From Woeseiaceae bacterium (GTDB lineage: Bacteria > Pseudomonadota > Gammaproteobacteria > Steroidobacterales > Woeseiaceae): DNA of 46,430 bases. Shown here piece after piece: positions 8,744-17,519 of the stretch (position 1 is its first letter; each line of letters starts with the position of its first letter). The stretch spans positions 1 through 46,430 of the forward strand of contig JAJFKR010000017.1 of NCBI GenBank assembly GCA_021773095.1, in the 5' to 3' direction. The position numbers and the translations under genes were made by a program. The notes under the pieces were generated by a model, which saw only the letters and a list, made by a program, of their open reading frames with translations, was not told the DNA's origin and did not search any database.

Positions 8744-9278
8744 CGAGCTGCAATTAATCAATGCCGCGAAAGCGGGGTCTGCGGATGCGTTCGCGGACCT
8801 CGTGAAGCATTACAGAACGCGGTTGTTGAGATTTCTGCTGACTCGATGTGCGAGTTATGCCGATGCCGAAGATGCACTGCAGGACACGATGATCGCTGCT
8901 TACCGCTACCTGCATTCCTACGATCCACGTTGGCGCTTTAGCACCTGGCTGTACCGGATCGCTATTCGCAATGCCCAAAAGCACCGCTCGGAGAACGTCG
9001 TCGAGTTAGGCGACCTAAGCGACGAGGAAAGCGATCCGCTGTTGCACTGCATCGCAGCATCCGAGACAGAGAATTTGTGGGTAAGCGCACGGCGAGTATT
9101 GAACGATGACGTTTTTGCAGCCACCTGGCTGCGATATGCGGAAGATATGTCGATAAAGGACATATCAAAAGCACTGGATCGCTCTGACTCCTGGACCAAG
9201 GTCAATCTGCTGCGCGCGAGAAAGACCCTGGATACAGAGATGAATCGCAGAAACAATGGAAGTGAAGCCTATGGATAA
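8736..9278 (+). CDS. ECF-type RNA polymerase sigma factor
   Basis: 180 residues starting with GTG at 8736. Sigma region 2 is clear (DAEDALQDTMIAAYRYLHSY at 44-62, then WRFSTWLYRIAIRNAQKH). Region 4 follows near residues 120-170, with a helix-turn-helix containing SIKDISKALDRSDSWTKVNLLRARK. There is no region 1 or 3, as expected of group 4 sigma factors. The gene overlaps its upstream neighbour by eight bases and its downstream neighbour by eight bases, which implies translational coupling. It should act in the cytoplasm, kept inactive by the product of the next gene. Confidence 0.88.
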   Translation: MTNELQLINAAKAGSADAFADLVKHYRTRLLRFLLTRCASYADAEDALQDTMIAAYRYLHSYDPRWRFSTWLYRIAIRNAQKHRSENVVELGDLSDEESDPLLHCIAASETENLWVSARRVLNDDVFAATWLRYAEDMSIKDISKALDRSDSWTKVNLLRARKTLDTEMNRRNNGSEAYG

Positions 9279-9678
9279 GCTGGCGAAGCAACTAAAGACC
9301 GATGCTGCATTGATCGATGTGCAGGTATCGGATGAACTCGATCGTCGAATTTCGGCATCTTTGCAGGGAGTTACGCCTGAAAAAACCGAAGCACCGGTTG
9401 TTCGGCAGCGGCCTGCGGCCTTTTGGTGGGCAAGTAGCCTGACCGGCATAGCGGCTGCACTGGCGGTGATTGTATTGATCAACTCTGATCGGCAACCGGC
9501 CGAGATTGCGGTGGTGCATGTGGCCGATACCTCGCCTGTCCCGGAAATAAAGACACCAACGATAAATTGGCGAACAGAATCAGCCATGTTGACCCAGCCC
9601 TTGCAAAGGGAGCTGGAGGACCTGCAATCGGACCTGAAGAAGGCCGAAGAAAAAGTCAAGAGGGACATCGGACTTTGA
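9271..9678 (+). CDS. Single-pass membrane protein, probable anti-sigma factor
   Basis: 135 residues from ATG at 9271, which has GGAAG eight bases upstream; ATG at 9256 is the alternative. One transmembrane segment lies at about residues 53-70 (WWASSLTGIAAALAVIVLI), with a cytoplasmic N-terminal domain of about 50 residues and a periplasmic C-terminal part ending in a coiled-coil-like charged helix (LEDLQSDLKKAEEKVKRD). I see no named zinc anti-sigma motif (HxxxCxxC). The assignment rests on topology and on direct overlap with the sigma factor gene. Confidence 0.6.
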   Translation: MDKLAKQLKTDAALIDVQVSDELDRRISASLQGVTPEKTEAPVVRQRPAAFWWASSLTGIAAALAVIVLINSDRQPAEIAVVHVADTSPVPEIKTPTINWRTESAMLTQPLQRELEDLQSDLKKAEEKVKRDIGL

Positions 9679-9875
9679 ACCTGTGGAAAATACCTACCTA
9701 ATCCACTATCCTCCGTCACTGGGGTCAGTTCGCCGGTACGAAATAGAATAAGTCTAGATAGAAAATCAAAGACCGATCAGCCAGAACGCGGACTGAATTT
9801 AATTTCAGAATATCGGTGGTGCGTCATTCGCCCACCGGGCCATAAATCGCTCGACCTTCAAAGGATGCATTTAGT

Positions 9876-11228
9876 ATGCCTCTAGCTGTTGTCTTGATTC
9901 TGCTCGTCATCGGTTCCCTCGTCTTCCACATCCTGAGTCCCTGGTTTTTCACAGAGTTGGCCTCCAACTGGTCGATGGTCGACGTTACGATGAATATCAC
10001 TTTCTACGTCACGGGATTCGTCTTTGTGACCGTGAACCTGTTCCTGGCGTATTGCGTCATCAAGTTCCGGCACAAAAAGGGCGCACGCGCGGCATATGAA
10101 CCCGAAAACAAAAGACTTGAGCTCTGGCTAACCGGAATCACGGCCGCGGGTGTTGCGCTCATGCTGACGCCGGGCCTGTTTGTCTGGGGCAAGTTCGTCG
10201 ATGTGCCGGCCGATGCTCACATCGTTGAGGCGGTAGGACAGCAATGGCACTGGACGTTCCGCTACCCTGGCAGAGACGGCAAGATGGGCGAGGTGGACGC
10301 CGAGCGCATCACTATGGAAAACCCGTTTGGCATGGATCCGGAAGACCCCAACGGTCAGGACGACATACTGGTCTACAGCCCTGAAGTTCATATTCCGGTA
10401 GATCGCCCGGTCAAATTTCAACTGCGCTCCAAAGACGTTCTGCACGATTTCGCTGTTGCCGAATTTCGTGTGAAGATGGATCTGGTCCCGGGAATGAACA
10501 CCTTCATGTGGCTGACACCGACCCGGATAGACCGATTTGACCTGTTATGCGAAGAGCTCTGCGGTATTGGCCATCACACGATGCGTGGTGCGGTCGTCGT
10601 TGAGGATCAGGCTGACTTCGATACCTGGCTGGCGAAACAACCGACGTTCCGCGAGCTCAACGCCAAACCGGCCGGTAACGCGACGGTTGGCGCAGCGCAG
10701 TACGCCGTTTGTGCCGCTTGTCACGGCTCGGAGGGTGAAGGCAATGCCACCATGAACGGCCCGAAACTGGCTGGCCAGGGCGACTGGTATCTGAAGCGCC
10801 AGATCATGAGTTACAAAAACGGGCTGCGCGGCGCGCACGAGGATGATGTCATTGGCAGGGCGATGGTCGGTATGGTCGCGACTCTGGCCAATGAAGCGGC
10901 CGTCGACAATGTCGTTGCACACATAGGAACACTGCCCGATAACGAGATTGCCGCGACGATTGATGGCGATGTCGGCCATGGCAAGAAACTGTACGCCGTC
11001 TGCGCCTACTGCCACGGTGGCGATGGCATGGGACGGCAAGCGCTGAACGCTCCCAGGATCGCTGGCAGCTCGGACTGGTATCTCGCCCGGCAATTGCAGT
11101 ATTTCAGGGACGGCGTGCGCGGTACGCATCCACAGGACTTCTACGGGTTCCAGATGGGACTTATGGGTCAGTCTTTGCGCGACGAACAGTCGGTTAACGA
11201 CATCATCGCTTACATCAACACTCTATAG
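9876..11228 (+). CDS. coxB: Cytochrome c oxidase subunit II with two C-terminal cytochrome c domains
   Basis: 450 residues. Two N-terminal transmembrane helices (about 1-25 and 40-63), a third hydrophobic segment near 85-104, and then the CuA domain with His190 and the C-x-E-x-C-x3-H-x2-M signature at Cys225, Cys229, His233 and Met236. Two cytochrome c domains follow, with heme sites CAACH (279-283) and CAYCH (376-380). The two domains share a pattern (CHG..G.G...N.P..AG..DWYL.RQ....G.RG.H..D), so they arose by duplication. Fused c-type domains mark a caa3-like oxidase that takes electrons through its own hemes. AAGGA lies ten bases before the ATG. First gene of the oxidase operon. Confidence 0.93.
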   Translation: MPLAVVLILLVIGSLVFHILSPWFFTELASNWSMVDVTMNITFYVTGFVFVTVNLFLAYCVIKFRHKKGARAAYEPENKRLELWLTGITAAGVALMLTPGLFVWGKFVDVPADAHIVEAVGQQWHWTFRYPGRDGKMGEVDAERITMENPFGMDPEDPNGQDDILVYSPEVHIPVDRPVKFQLRSKDVLHDFAVAEFRVKMDLVPGMNTFMWLTPTRIDRFDLLCEELCGIGHHTMRGAVVVEDQADFDTWLAKQPTFRELNAKPAGNATVGAAQYAVCAACHGSEGEGNATMNGPKLAGQGDWYLKRQIMSYKNGLRGAHEDDVIGRAMVGMVATLANEAAVDNVVAHIGTLPDNEIAATIDGDVGHGKKLYAVCAYCHGGDGMGRQALNAPRIAGSSDWYLARQLQYFRDGVRGTHPQDFYGFQMGLMGQSLRDEQSVNDIIAYINTL

Positions 11229-11239
11229 GCCGGTAATTT

Positions 11240-13003
11240 ATGTCTTACGTTGCATACGCAGATCGTGATCACGAACAGGAACATCACGACCCGGACACAT
11301 TCATCACCAAGTACATCTGGAGCCAGGACCACAAGGTCATTGCCATCCAGTACGGGATTACCGCGATATTCGTTGGCCTGATCGCCCTCGGCCTCTCGGC
11401 CATGATGCGACTGCAACTCGGTTTTCCGGATGAGTTCAGTTTTATCAACCCCGAGAATTATTACCAGTTCATCACCATGCACGGCATGATCATGGTGATC
11501 TATTTGCTGACCGCGTTGTTCCTCGGCGGATTTGGCAATTACCTTATTCCGTTGATGTGCGGCTCTCGTGACATGGTCTTCCCGTTCATGAATATGCTCA
11601 GTTACTGGGTCTATTTGCTGTCCGTGATCGTGCTCATCATCAGCTTTTTCGTGCCCGGCGGTTCGACCGGTGCCGGCTGGACGCTGTATCCGCCACAGGC
11701 CATAAGTCCGGGGACACCGGGCATCGATCTTGGCATCCTCCTGATGCTGGGCTCGCTGGCCCTGTTTATTGTTGCGTTCACAATGGGTGGGCTGAACTAC
11801 GTCACGACGGTATTGCAGGCGCGCTGCAAAGGTATGACCCTGATGCGCATGCCACTGTCCGTCTGGGGCATCTTCATTGCGACGATTCTCGGTTTGCTGG
11901 CGTTCCCGGCATTGCTGGTCAGCGCGATCATGATGTTGTTCGACAAGTTGCTGCATACCAGTTTTTTTATGCCGGCAATCAGTGTAATGGGCATGGATCC
12001 GGGTTATTCGGGCGGCAGTCCGATCCTGTTCCAGCATCTGTTCTGGTTCTTCGGCCATCCTGAGGTTTACATTGTCGCGCTGCCGGCATTCGGTATCGTC
12101 TCGGATCTAATCAGTACACATGCCCGCAAGAATATTTTCGGTTATCGCATGATGATCTGGGCCATCATCATGATCGGCGGATTGAGTTTCATTGTCTGGG
12201 CTCACCACATGTACGTCAGTGGCATGAATCCGTATTTCGGCTTTTTCTTCGCGACGACGACTTTAATCATCGCGGTGCCGACGGCCATCAAGGTCTACAA
12301 CTGGGTTCTCACCCTGTGGGAGGGCAACATTCATCTCAGGGTGCCCATGCTGTTTTCGATCGGTTTCATATTCACCTTTATTCATGGTGGCCTGACCGGC
12401 TTGTTTCTCGGTAACGTGACCATCGATTTGCCGTTGTCGGATACCTACTTTGTAGTCGCACATTTTCATATGGTGATGGGTGTGTCGCCGGTACTGGTAG
12501 TGTTCGGTGCCATCTATCACTGGTGGCCAAAAATTACCGGCCGTATGTACAACGAGACGCTGGGCAAGTGGCATTTCTGGATGACGTTCCTCGGAACCTA
12601 CGCAATTTATCTGCCGATGCATTACCTCGGTTTTGCCGGTGTGCCGCGACGTTATTTCGCGATGGGCAATACCGACTTCCTGCCCGATTCGGCACAGGAC
12701 CTGAATGCGGCTATCACGATGTCGGCGCTGTTTGTCGCGGCGACACAGATTTTGTTCTTCGTGAACATGATCTGGAGCCTTAAAAAGGGGCCGAAGTCAG
12801 ACCCGAATCCGTGGGATGCAACGACCCTCGAATGGCAGACACCGGATCATCCACCCAAGCACGGCAACTGGGGGCATGAACTCCCCGAGGTTCATCGCTG
12901 GGCATATGACTACAGCGTGCCGGGCTACGCAGATGACTTCATTCCGCAAAACGTTTCGGCCGACGAGGCGCCTGCCGGCAGAGATCACGAAGGAGAGCAT
13001 TAA
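11240..13003 (+). CDS. coxA: Cytochrome c oxidase subunit I (heme-copper oxidase, A-type)
   Basis: 587 residues and about 12 transmembrane helices. The heme a ligand lies in HGMIMVIY near residue 76. The CuB/Tyr site is GHPEVY near residues 272-277, whose Glu marks the A1 proton path, and the double His of WAHHMY follows. The C-terminal histidine pair is in VAHFHMV. The D-channel Asp is in RDMVFP, and the K-channel Lys is in PTAIKVYNW. This is the catalytic core that reduces O2 and pumps protons. It starts 11 bases after subunit II. Confidence 0.95.
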   Translation: MSYVAYADRDHEQEHHDPDTFITKYIWSQDHKVIAIQYGITAIFVGLIALGLSAMMRLQLGFPDEFSFINPENYYQFITMHGMIMVIYLLTALFLGGFGNYLIPLMCGSRDMVFPFMNMLSYWVYLLSVIVLIISFFVPGGSTGAGWTLYPPQAISPGTPGIDLGILLMLGSLALFIVAFTMGGLNYVTTVLQARCKGMTLMRMPLSVWGIFIATILGLLAFPALLVSAIMMLFDKLLHTSFFMPAISVMGMDPGYSGGSPILFQHLFWFFGHPEVYIVALPAFGIVSDLISTHARKNIFGYRMMIWAIIMIGGLSFIVWAHHMYVSGMNPYFGFFFATTTLIIAVPTAIKVYNWVLTLWEGNIHLRVPMLFSIGFIFTFIHGGLTGLFLGNVTIDLPLSDTYFVVAHFHMVMGVSPVLVVFGAIYHWWPKITGRMYNETLGKWHFWMTFLGTYAIYLPMHYLGFAGVPRRYFAMGNTDFLPDSAQDLNAAITMSALFVAATQILFFVNMIWSLKKGPKSDPNPWDATTLEWQTPDHPPKHGNWGHELPEVHRWAYDYSVPGYADDFIPQNVSADEAPAGRDHEGEH

Positions 13004-13672
13004 GTGACAATCGCTCTCGGATTTCTCGCGATTATCCTGGCGACGCTGCTGGGCTGGTTGCTTAAGCAGACGTTTAATGCCGAACCGTGGGAGGCGGCCG
13101 TCGTCAGCGACACGGCTCACTACGGTCCATTCGGCGCTGACAGGAGCAAGCTCATAGCGCTGCTTGGTTTGATGGCTGTGGTGTCATCATTCTTTGCGTT
13201 GATATTAAGTGCTTATGCGCTGCGCATGGAACTCGGCGACTGGGTGCCGATGACCGAGCCGCAATTGTTGTGGACAAATACTGTCATGCTGATCGTTGCC
13301 AGTGGTGCGCTTCAGTGGACGCGAAATGCTGCGGTCAATGATCAACAGGGCCGCTTGCGGCCGGGACTGCTGATCACGGGCGTACTCACGCTCGGTTTTG
13401 TGCTTGGCCAGTTCATTGCATGGCAACAACTGCAAAATTCCGGGCAATTCATTACGAGTAATCCGGCCAATGGATTCTTTTATTTTTTGACGGGCGCACA
13501 TGCGGTCCATATTCTGGGCGGTTTGTATGTGTGGGCGAGGGCGACTCTAAAGGTCGTTCTGGGTACAGGCGACGCTACAACGACTCGTCGCAGCATCGAG
13601 CTGTGTACGATCTACTGGCATTTCCTGTTACTCGTCTGGTTGGTTCTTTTTGGATTGTTGTTGTCGACTTGA
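13004..13672 (+). CDS. Heme-copper oxidase subunit III-like protein (CoxO-type, first of two)
   Basis: 222 residues beginning with GTG directly after the subunit I stop codon, with AAGGAGAG as ribosome binding site inside the end of subunit I. The second half has the subunit III pattern (FYFLTGAHAVHILGGLYVW and IYWHFLLLVWLVLF). The first half is less conserved and begins with a membrane segment. The locus has a second subunit III gene immediately after it, an arrangement known from alternative aa3 operons of the coxMNOP kind. It may stabilise subunit I and gate proton uptake as subunit III does. Confidence 0.8.
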   Translation: MTIALGFLAIILATLLGWLLKQTFNAEPWEAAVVSDTAHYGPFGADRSKLIALLGLMAVVSSFFALILSAYALRMELGDWVPMTEPQLLWTNTVMLIVASGALQWTRNAAVNDQQGRLRPGLLITGVLTLGFVLGQFIAWQQLQNSGQFITSNPANGFFYFLTGAHAVHILGGLYVWARATLKVVLGTGDATTTRRSIELCTIYWHFLLLVWLVLFGLLLST

Positions 13673-13695
13673 TTTTCATGACCTGAGGGGTCCGT

Positions 13696-14382
13696 ATGTC
13701 AGAAGCGGTACTGGATAGCGGAGCAGCAGAGGCTCCAGGCACACAAGGTGTGGTAGACGACTGGTCGCGAGACAAGCAGGTCTTTGGCGTGCCGTGGGGC
13801 AAGGCCATGATGTGGATCTTCCTGCTCTCGGATACCTTCATCTTCAGCTGTTTTCTCGTGGGTTACATGATGGTTCGTATCTCGACGACGGACCCATGGC
13901 CTGTACCGAGTGAAGTGTTCGCACTGACATTATTCGGCACATCGATCCCGTTGGTATTGATCGCGATCATGACGTTCATCCTGATCACGTCCTCGGGCAC
14001 GATGGCGCTGGCCGTCAACATGGGCTATCGCAAGGATCGCAAGAAGACGTTCTGGCTTATGGTGGCAACAGCCGCATTGGGTGCGTCATTTGTCGGCATG
14101 CAGGCGTTCGAGTGGACGAAGTTGATTTCCGAAGGTGTCAGGCCATGGGGTAACCCGTTCGGGGCAGCACAGTTTGGTTCGAGCTTTTTTATGATCACGG
14201 GCTTCCACGGGCTGCATGTTTCCGCCGGCGTTATCTATTTATTGGTCATCGCTTTTCGCGTTAAGAACGGTTTTTACGAGAAGCGCGGTGGCAATTACGA
14301 AATCGTCGAAATCACGGGCCTGTACTGGCACTTTGTCGATCTCGTCTGGGTATTCATTTTCGCGTTTTTCTACCTCTGGTAG
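13696..14382 (+). CDS. coxC: Cytochrome c oxidase subunit III
   Basis: 228 residues with six hydrophobic segments. Typical subunit III features are LSDTFIFSCFLVGY (about 36-50), LGASFVGMQAFEW (132-144), ITGFHGLHVSAGVIYL (174-189) and the terminal TGLYWHFVDLVWVFIF. It is a more canonical subunit III than the preceding gene and shares with it the GxHxxHxxxG and YWHFxxxVW motifs. It lies 23 bases downstream with an AGGGG-like ribosome binding site. Confidence 0.9.
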   Translation: MSEAVLDSGAAEAPGTQGVVDDWSRDKQVFGVPWGKAMMWIFLLSDTFIFSCFLVGYMMVRISTTDPWPVPSEVFALTLFGTSIPLVLIAIMTFILITSSGTMALAVNMGYRKDRKKTFWLMVATAALGASFVGMQAFEWTKLISEGVRPWGNPFGAAQFGSSFFMITGFHGLHVSAGVIYLLVIAFRVKNGFYEKRGGNYEIVEITGLYWHFVDLVWVFIFAFFYLW

Positions 14383-14404
14383 ATAGTTTCAGGAGTTGCA
14401 AGGT

Positions 14405-14752
14405 ATGGCCGACGATGGACAACAACATCCGCTAAAGGTCTATTACATGATCTGGATACTGCTATTCGTAGTCAGTTTCTTTTCTTACATGGTGGACTAT
14501 TTGCAGTTTGAGGGAATGCTGCGCTGGACACTAATTCTCGTTTTCATGTTTGTGAAAGCCGGATTCATTATCGCGATTTTCATGCATATGACGTGGGAGC
14601 GACTCGCGTTGAAATTAGCGATTCTTGGTCCACCGGTGGTTCTTCTCGTGTTGATCGGACTGATGTCGCTTGAGGGCGAATACGTCGAAGGTTCAAGACT
14701 GGATCATTATGGCGCAAGCACTATGGAACCAGAGACGCCGGGGCATCACTAG
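14405..14752 (+). CDS. coxD: Cytochrome c oxidase subunit IV (prokaryotic type)
   Basis: 115 residues from ATG at 14405, with AGGAG nine bases upstream; the TTG at 14396 would leave no spacing to that site. Three membrane segments and the conserved VKAGFIIAIFMHMTWER motif identify the small subunit IV family that closes such oxidase operons. Its C-terminal tail is short and polar. It is the last oxidase subunit gene, and no heme a synthesis or copper chaperone gene follows within the window. Confidence 0.85.
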   Translation: MADDGQQHPLKVYYMIWILLFVVSFFSYMVDYLQFEGMLRWTLILVFMFVKAGFIIAIFMHMTWERLALKLAILGPPVVLLVLIGLMSLEGEYVEGSRLDHYGASTMEPETPGHH

Positions 14753-14776
14753 AGAGCAGCCTATTCAGACAGCGCG

Positions 14777-15982
14777 ATGATGACTAGAGCAATTATCCTG
14801 GTTCTGGATTCCTTCGGCGTTGGCGCTACTGCCGATGCGGATAAGTTCGGCGACGTTGGTGCCGACACTTTTGGAAATATTGCACGCGTACGAGCTGAAT
14901 CCGACAAGGGGCCGCTACAGCTACCCAATCTTGCCAAACTCGGCTTGTTTCATGCGGGGCAGGAAAGTACAGGCGAGTTTTCTCCTGGATACGACCCGGC
15001 GACAGAGGTAATCGGTGCCTACGGCCACGCCGCAGAAATGAGCAGCGGCAAAGATACTCCGAGCGGCCACTGGGAAATCGCTGGTGTGCCGGTGTTATTC
15101 GACTGGGGTTATTTCACGGGTGAGGGCGAGGTGTTTCCGACGGACTTTCTGGAGGAGCTAACCGTTCGTGCCAGATTGCCCGGTGTTCTCGGTAATTGCC
15201 ATGCTTCCGGAACGACGATCATAGCCGAGCTCGGTGATGAGCATGTCGAGAGCGGCAAACCCATCGTGTACACATCCGCTGACAGTGTTTTTCAAATCGC
15301 GTGTCACGAAGAAGCCTTTGGCCTCGACCGACTCTACGAGCTTTGCGATATTGCCCGCGAGCTTGTCGACAAGTACAACATCGGACGAGTGATAGCCCGG
15401 CCGTTTGTTGGTGACGGCCCTGATACCTACGCCCGTACCGGCAACCGGCGTGACCTGACAACCCCTCCGCATGCACCAACCGTGCTCGACAAACTGGTCG
15501 ATAGCGGCGGTGACGTTGTCAGTGTCGGCAAGATATCGGATATCTACGCACACAAGGGTATCACGAAGAAAATCAAAGCCAGCGGCAATGAGGCGTTGTT
15601 TGAAGCCACACTGGACGCGATCAGGGAAGCTGGCGATCGCTCCATCGTATTTACGAACTTCGTCGACTTCGACATGCTATACGGGCATCGTCGTGACGTC
15701 GACGGCTATGCCGCAGCGCTCGAGTACTGGGATAAGCGCCTGCCTGAAGTGTTGGAATTAATGGGCGCGGGCGATCTGCTGGTGTTATGTGCAGATCACG
15801 GCTGTGACCCGACGTGGCCCGGCAGCGATCACACACGCGAGAACATACCGGTGCTGGTCTATGGCACCGGGGTCAGCCCGGGGTCGCTCGGACGTCGCGA
15901 GACGTTCGCCGATATCGGGCAGAGCCTTGCAACTCATTTCGGGCTTGCGCCGATGGATTACGGCACGAGCTTTGTTCAATAG
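14777..15982 (+). CDS. deoB: Phosphopentomutase
   Basis: 401 residues, full length for the family. It interconverts (deoxy)ribose-1-phosphate and -5-phosphate in the cytoplasm. The N-terminal metal site ([11 protein letters not shown]), the [14 protein letters not shown] motif with the phosphorylated Thr (about residues 91-104) and the C-terminal [18 protein letters not shown] metal site are all present. It starts 24 bases after the oxidase subunit IV gene on the same strand, so it may be read from the oxidase transcript. It supplies the step between the nucleoside phosphorylases (DeoA, DeoD) and the deoxyribose-phosphate aldolase encoded 27 kb away. Confidence 0.95.
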   Translation: MMTRAIILVLDSFGVGATADADKFGDVGADTFGNIARVRAESDKGPLQLPNLAKLGLFHAGQESTGEFSPGYDPATEVIGAYGHAAEMSSGKDTPSGHWEIAGVPVLFDWGYFTGEGEVFPTDFLEELTVRARLPGVLGNCHASGTTIIAELGDEHVESGKPIVYTSADSVFQIACHEEAFGLDRLYELCDIARELVDKYNIGRVIARPFVGDGPDTYARTGNRRDLTTPPHAPTVLDKLVDSGGDVVSVGKISDIYAHKGITKKIKASGNEALFEATLDAIREAGDRSIVFTNFVDFDMLYGHRRDVDGYAAALEYWDKRLPEVLELMGAGDLLVLCADHGCDPTWPGSDHTRENIPVLVYGTGVSPGSLGRRETFADIGQSLATHFGLAPMDYGTSFVQ

Positions 15983-15985
15983 CGT

Positions 15986-17428
15986 TTATTGATTGCGTTC
16001 TTCGAGTGCCGCCTGGATCTTCGTGGCTAGTGCATTAGCCTCGGCTGCGACGCGTTCTGTGTCGATCGTCAGCATCTCGCGTTCCCTCATGAGTACCTTG
16101 CCATCAACGACCACCGATGCGACGTCCTGCTCGTCGGAAACGTAGACGAGATGTGAAATGACGTCGTAAGTCGGTACGTGGTGAACGTCGTCGAAAGCAA
16201 CCTGAATAATGTCCGCTCGCTTGCCGGCTTCTATTGAGCCAACGGTCTCACCCAGCCCGGTGGCGAGCGCTCCACCACTGGTCGCCATAGCGAGCACGGT
16301 TGATGCTGACAACACGGTCGGATCCATGCGATCAACTTTCTGCAGCAAGGCAGCGAGGCGCATTTCCTCCCACATATCGAGGTCGTTGTTACTGGCCGCA
16401 CCGTCCGTGCCAAGACCCACTCGAACACCGGCCTGCAGCATTTTGGCGACGGGCGAAATGCCGGAAGCAATCTTCATGTTGGACGTTGGGTTGTGGATAA
16501 CGCCAACCTTCCTCTCAGCAAGAATCGGTATCTCGACGTCGGTCGGCCAGACGACATGGGCGGCGATGGTCGGGCCATCCAGAAAGCCGATCGATTCATA
16601 GAATTCGATGCTGGTCATGCCGAAAGTATCCTTCGAATATTGCAGTTCAAAGGGTGACTCGGACATGTGGATACTGATACCGACGCCGTATTCGGTAGCC
16701 GCGGCCCGAACAGCCTTAAGCTGTTCGGCATTAAGCGTGTAATTCGCGTGTGGTCCGAATATCGGGGTAATGCGGCTGTTCTCACCTTTCCACCGATCGA
16801 TGAAGGCGATGCCTTTGTTGATGGAATCAGCCGCGTTCTCGGCGTCCGGACTGCGTTGATCGATTACCGTGGCCGACACCATCGCGCGCATGCCGCAACG
16901 CTCAACAACCTCAGCGACCGTATCCGGGAAGTAATACATGTCGACAAACGTCGTCGTGCCACCCCGGATCATCTCCCAGCACGCAAGCTCTGTGCCGATG
17001 CGGACGAACTCGCGATCGACGAACTGAACTTCGGCCGGGAAGATGTAGTTATTTAGCCAGTCCATGAGAGCCAGATCGTCGGCGACGCCCCGCAGCAAGG
17101 TCATGGCGGCGTGCGAATGCCCGTTTATCAGTCCCGGCATCACAATGCGATTCTCGCCCGACAGCGTTTCTGCGGCATTGTACTCAGCGATTATCTCGTC
17201 GGCGGTACCAACAGCCAGTATCAGGCCGTCGTCCACCGCGACGGCGCCATTCTCATAAACGGATGCCGAGCCATCCATACTGACGACGTACTCGCCCTTG
17301 ATGATCAGATCGATTTGATCTTCGGCGGCGTTAGCGGCGGGTTCGGCGGCTGGTGGCGAGTCCTGGCTACAGGCAAATAGCGCAAGAGTTGCTGCGATAA
17401 TTGTTGTTCTTCGATAGACTTTTTTCAT
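15986..17428 (-). CDS. Exported amidohydrolase, MTA/SAH (adenosine-type) deaminase-like lipoprotein
   Basis: 480 residues from ATG at 17428; frames extending further upstream cross a terminator and lack a signal. The start gives a lipoprotein signal (LALFAC, Cys20). The metal site includes GHSHAAMTLLRG, and further on GPHANYTLNAEQLK, IHMSESPFE and GLGTDGAASNND, as in the TrzN/MtaD branch of amidohydrolases that deaminate S-adenosylhomocysteine, methylthioadenosine or related purines. A periplasmic or lipid-anchored version is unusual, since most are cytoplasmic. It converges on deoB with three bases between stop codons. It may deaminate exogenous adenine nucleosides, but the substrate is unproven. 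Confidence 0.8.
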   Translation of the reverse strand: MKKVYRRTTIIAATLALFACSQDSPPAAEPAANAAEDQIDLIIKGEYVVSMDGSASVYENGAVAVDDGLILAVGTADEIIAEYNAAETLSGENRIVMPGLINGHSHAAMTLLRGVADDLALMDWLNNYIFPAEVQFVDREFVRIGTELACWEMIRGGTTTFVDMYYFPDTVAEVVERCGMRAMVSATVIDQRSPDAENAADSINKGIAFIDRWKGENSRITPIFGPHANYTLNAEQLKAVRAAATEYGVGISIHMSESPFELQYSKDTFGMTSIEFYESIGFLDGPTIAAHVVWPTDVEIPILAERKVGVIHNPTSNMKIASGISPVAKMLQAGVRVGLGTDGAASNNDLDMWEEMRLAALLQKVDRMDPTVLSASTVLAMATSGGALATGLGETVGSIEAGKRADIIQVAFDDVHHVPTYDVISHLVYVSDEQDVASVVVDGKVLMREREMLTIDTERVAAEANALATKIQAALEERNQ

Positions 17429-17444
17429 GCCGGCATTTTGACAC

Positions 17445-17478
17445 AAAAAAACCCCGATCGTCTCCGATCGGGGTTTTT
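17445..17478 (-). terminator. Rho-independent terminator after the TonB-dependent receptor gene
   Basis: ACCCCGATCG (17451-17460), loop TCTC, CGATCGGGGT (17465-17474). On the minus strand a run of seven T follows (17444-17450 region), and on the plus strand TTTTT follows, so it can work in both directions. It lies about 40 bases after the receptor stop codon and only about 17 bases before the amidohydrolase start. Confidence 0.9.
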
Positions 17479-17519
17479 CGGGTTCCGTTCTTAATGAGCC
17501 ACGAACATAAAACCGGTGC

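Noticed and set aside
9793..9808. CTGAA-6-TTCAG dyad before the oxidase operon
   Set aside because: The arms are only five bases with an AT-rich centre and no second copy, so it is too weak to list as a regulatory site.
11210..12058. Long antisense reading frame opposite cytochrome oxidase subunit I
   Set aside because: It lies within the unmistakable subunit I gene; the translation is a low-complexity His/Gln/Arg-rich shadow.
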